A stretch of DNA of 64,000 bases from positions 6,545-70,544 of the forward strand of contig JAYYZF010000006.1 of NCBI GenBank assembly GCA_036340215.1. Direction: 5' to 3'. Numbering within the stretch: position 1 is the first letter of the stretch; every line of letters starts with the position of its first letter. Both the position numbers and the translations under genes were made by a program. Below are positions 63,900 to 64,000 of this stretch, in pieces. This stretch comes from JABJPE01 sp036340215 (GTDB lineage: Bacteria > Pseudomonadota > Gammaproteobacteria > Comchoanobacterales > Comchoanobacteraceae). The notes under the pieces were generated by a model. That model was not told where the DNA came from and did not search any database. It saw nothing but the letters and a program-made list of their open reading frames with translations.

Positions 63900-64000
63900 A
63901 AAAAACTCCATATCAATTATTTACGAGGAATGAAGCTATTAATTACAAATGTAGCTGACTAGCTAATTCCTCCTCCAAATACACTATGAGGATATTATAA
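63900..64000 (-). other. Region upstream of icmD: possible tail of another icmD-like gene
   Basis: On the minus strand one frame ends in HSVFGGGIS then TAG (stop at 63955-63963 region), very like the SVFGG tail of the adjacent IcmD protein, but a TAA lies in that frame at 63995-63997. A TATAAT at 63994-63999 could instead be a promoter. The window ends before this can be resolved. Confidence 0.35.

Overview
The window is chromosomal DNA of an AT-rich gammaproteobacterium, most likely a host-associated member of the Legionellales. The evidence is a Dot/Icm (type IVB) secretion block at the right end (icmD-type genes, icmJ, icmB), combined with gammaproteobacterial gene orders: tRNA-secE-nusG-rplKAJL-rpoBC-str-S10-spc, tig-clpP-clpX-lon, aroQ-accB-accC, glyA-nrdR-nusB-thiL-pgpA and tamA-tamB. 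I cannot name the genus from sequence alone.

Layout. 1-13067 (minus strand) is an almost unbroken run from rpsL to rplO, in which the str, S10 and spc operons are fused; one consensus sigma70 promoter sits before rpsL. 13219-24900 holds rpoC, rpoB, rplL, rplJ, rplA, rplK, nusG and secE, preceded by four tRNA genes (Tyr, Gly, Thr, Trp). 25434-28974 is a PPTase-dnaQ-rnhA-yafS cluster with gloB divergent from it. 29039-30461 is accessory: two membrane proteins with RING-like cysteine pairs. 30640-42280 holds mltD, hpf, lptB, an exported S1/P1-type nuclease, pmbA, lon, clpX, clpP, tig, tRNA-Leu and a lipid A acyltransferase-like gene. A 540-base stretch without genes follows, then a small unknown ORF, aroE, three tRNAs, aroQ and accBC. 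46823-49607 is a second accessory island of two paralogous polytopic membrane proteins. Then come pgpA, thiL, nusB, nrdR, glyA, a HolD-like gene, coaA, tamA, tamB and finally icmB, icmJ and two tandem icmD-type genes.

How it fits together. Two accessory genes in different islands carry promoters with the same geometry, CTTAAG-N5-TTTAAG-N10-(-10). The box part matches the published PmrA consensus. PmrA is the response regulator known to control dot/icm and effector genes in Legionella and Coxiella, and this genome encodes Dot/Icm, so these genes are candidate secreted effectors or PmrA-regulated envelope proteins. That is the most interesting prediction here.

Oddities. rplE has an in-frame ochre codon eight codons before a downstream ATG. 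ThiL has lost several conserved active-site aspartates, and the acyltransferase has lost the acid of its HX4(D/E) dyad. tufB, rpoN, lptA and the rib genes are missing from their usual neighbourhoods. Two tRNA genes do not encode CCA. Several genes start within 10-26 nt of an upstream tRNA. All similarity statements are from recalled family knowledge; no database search was run.
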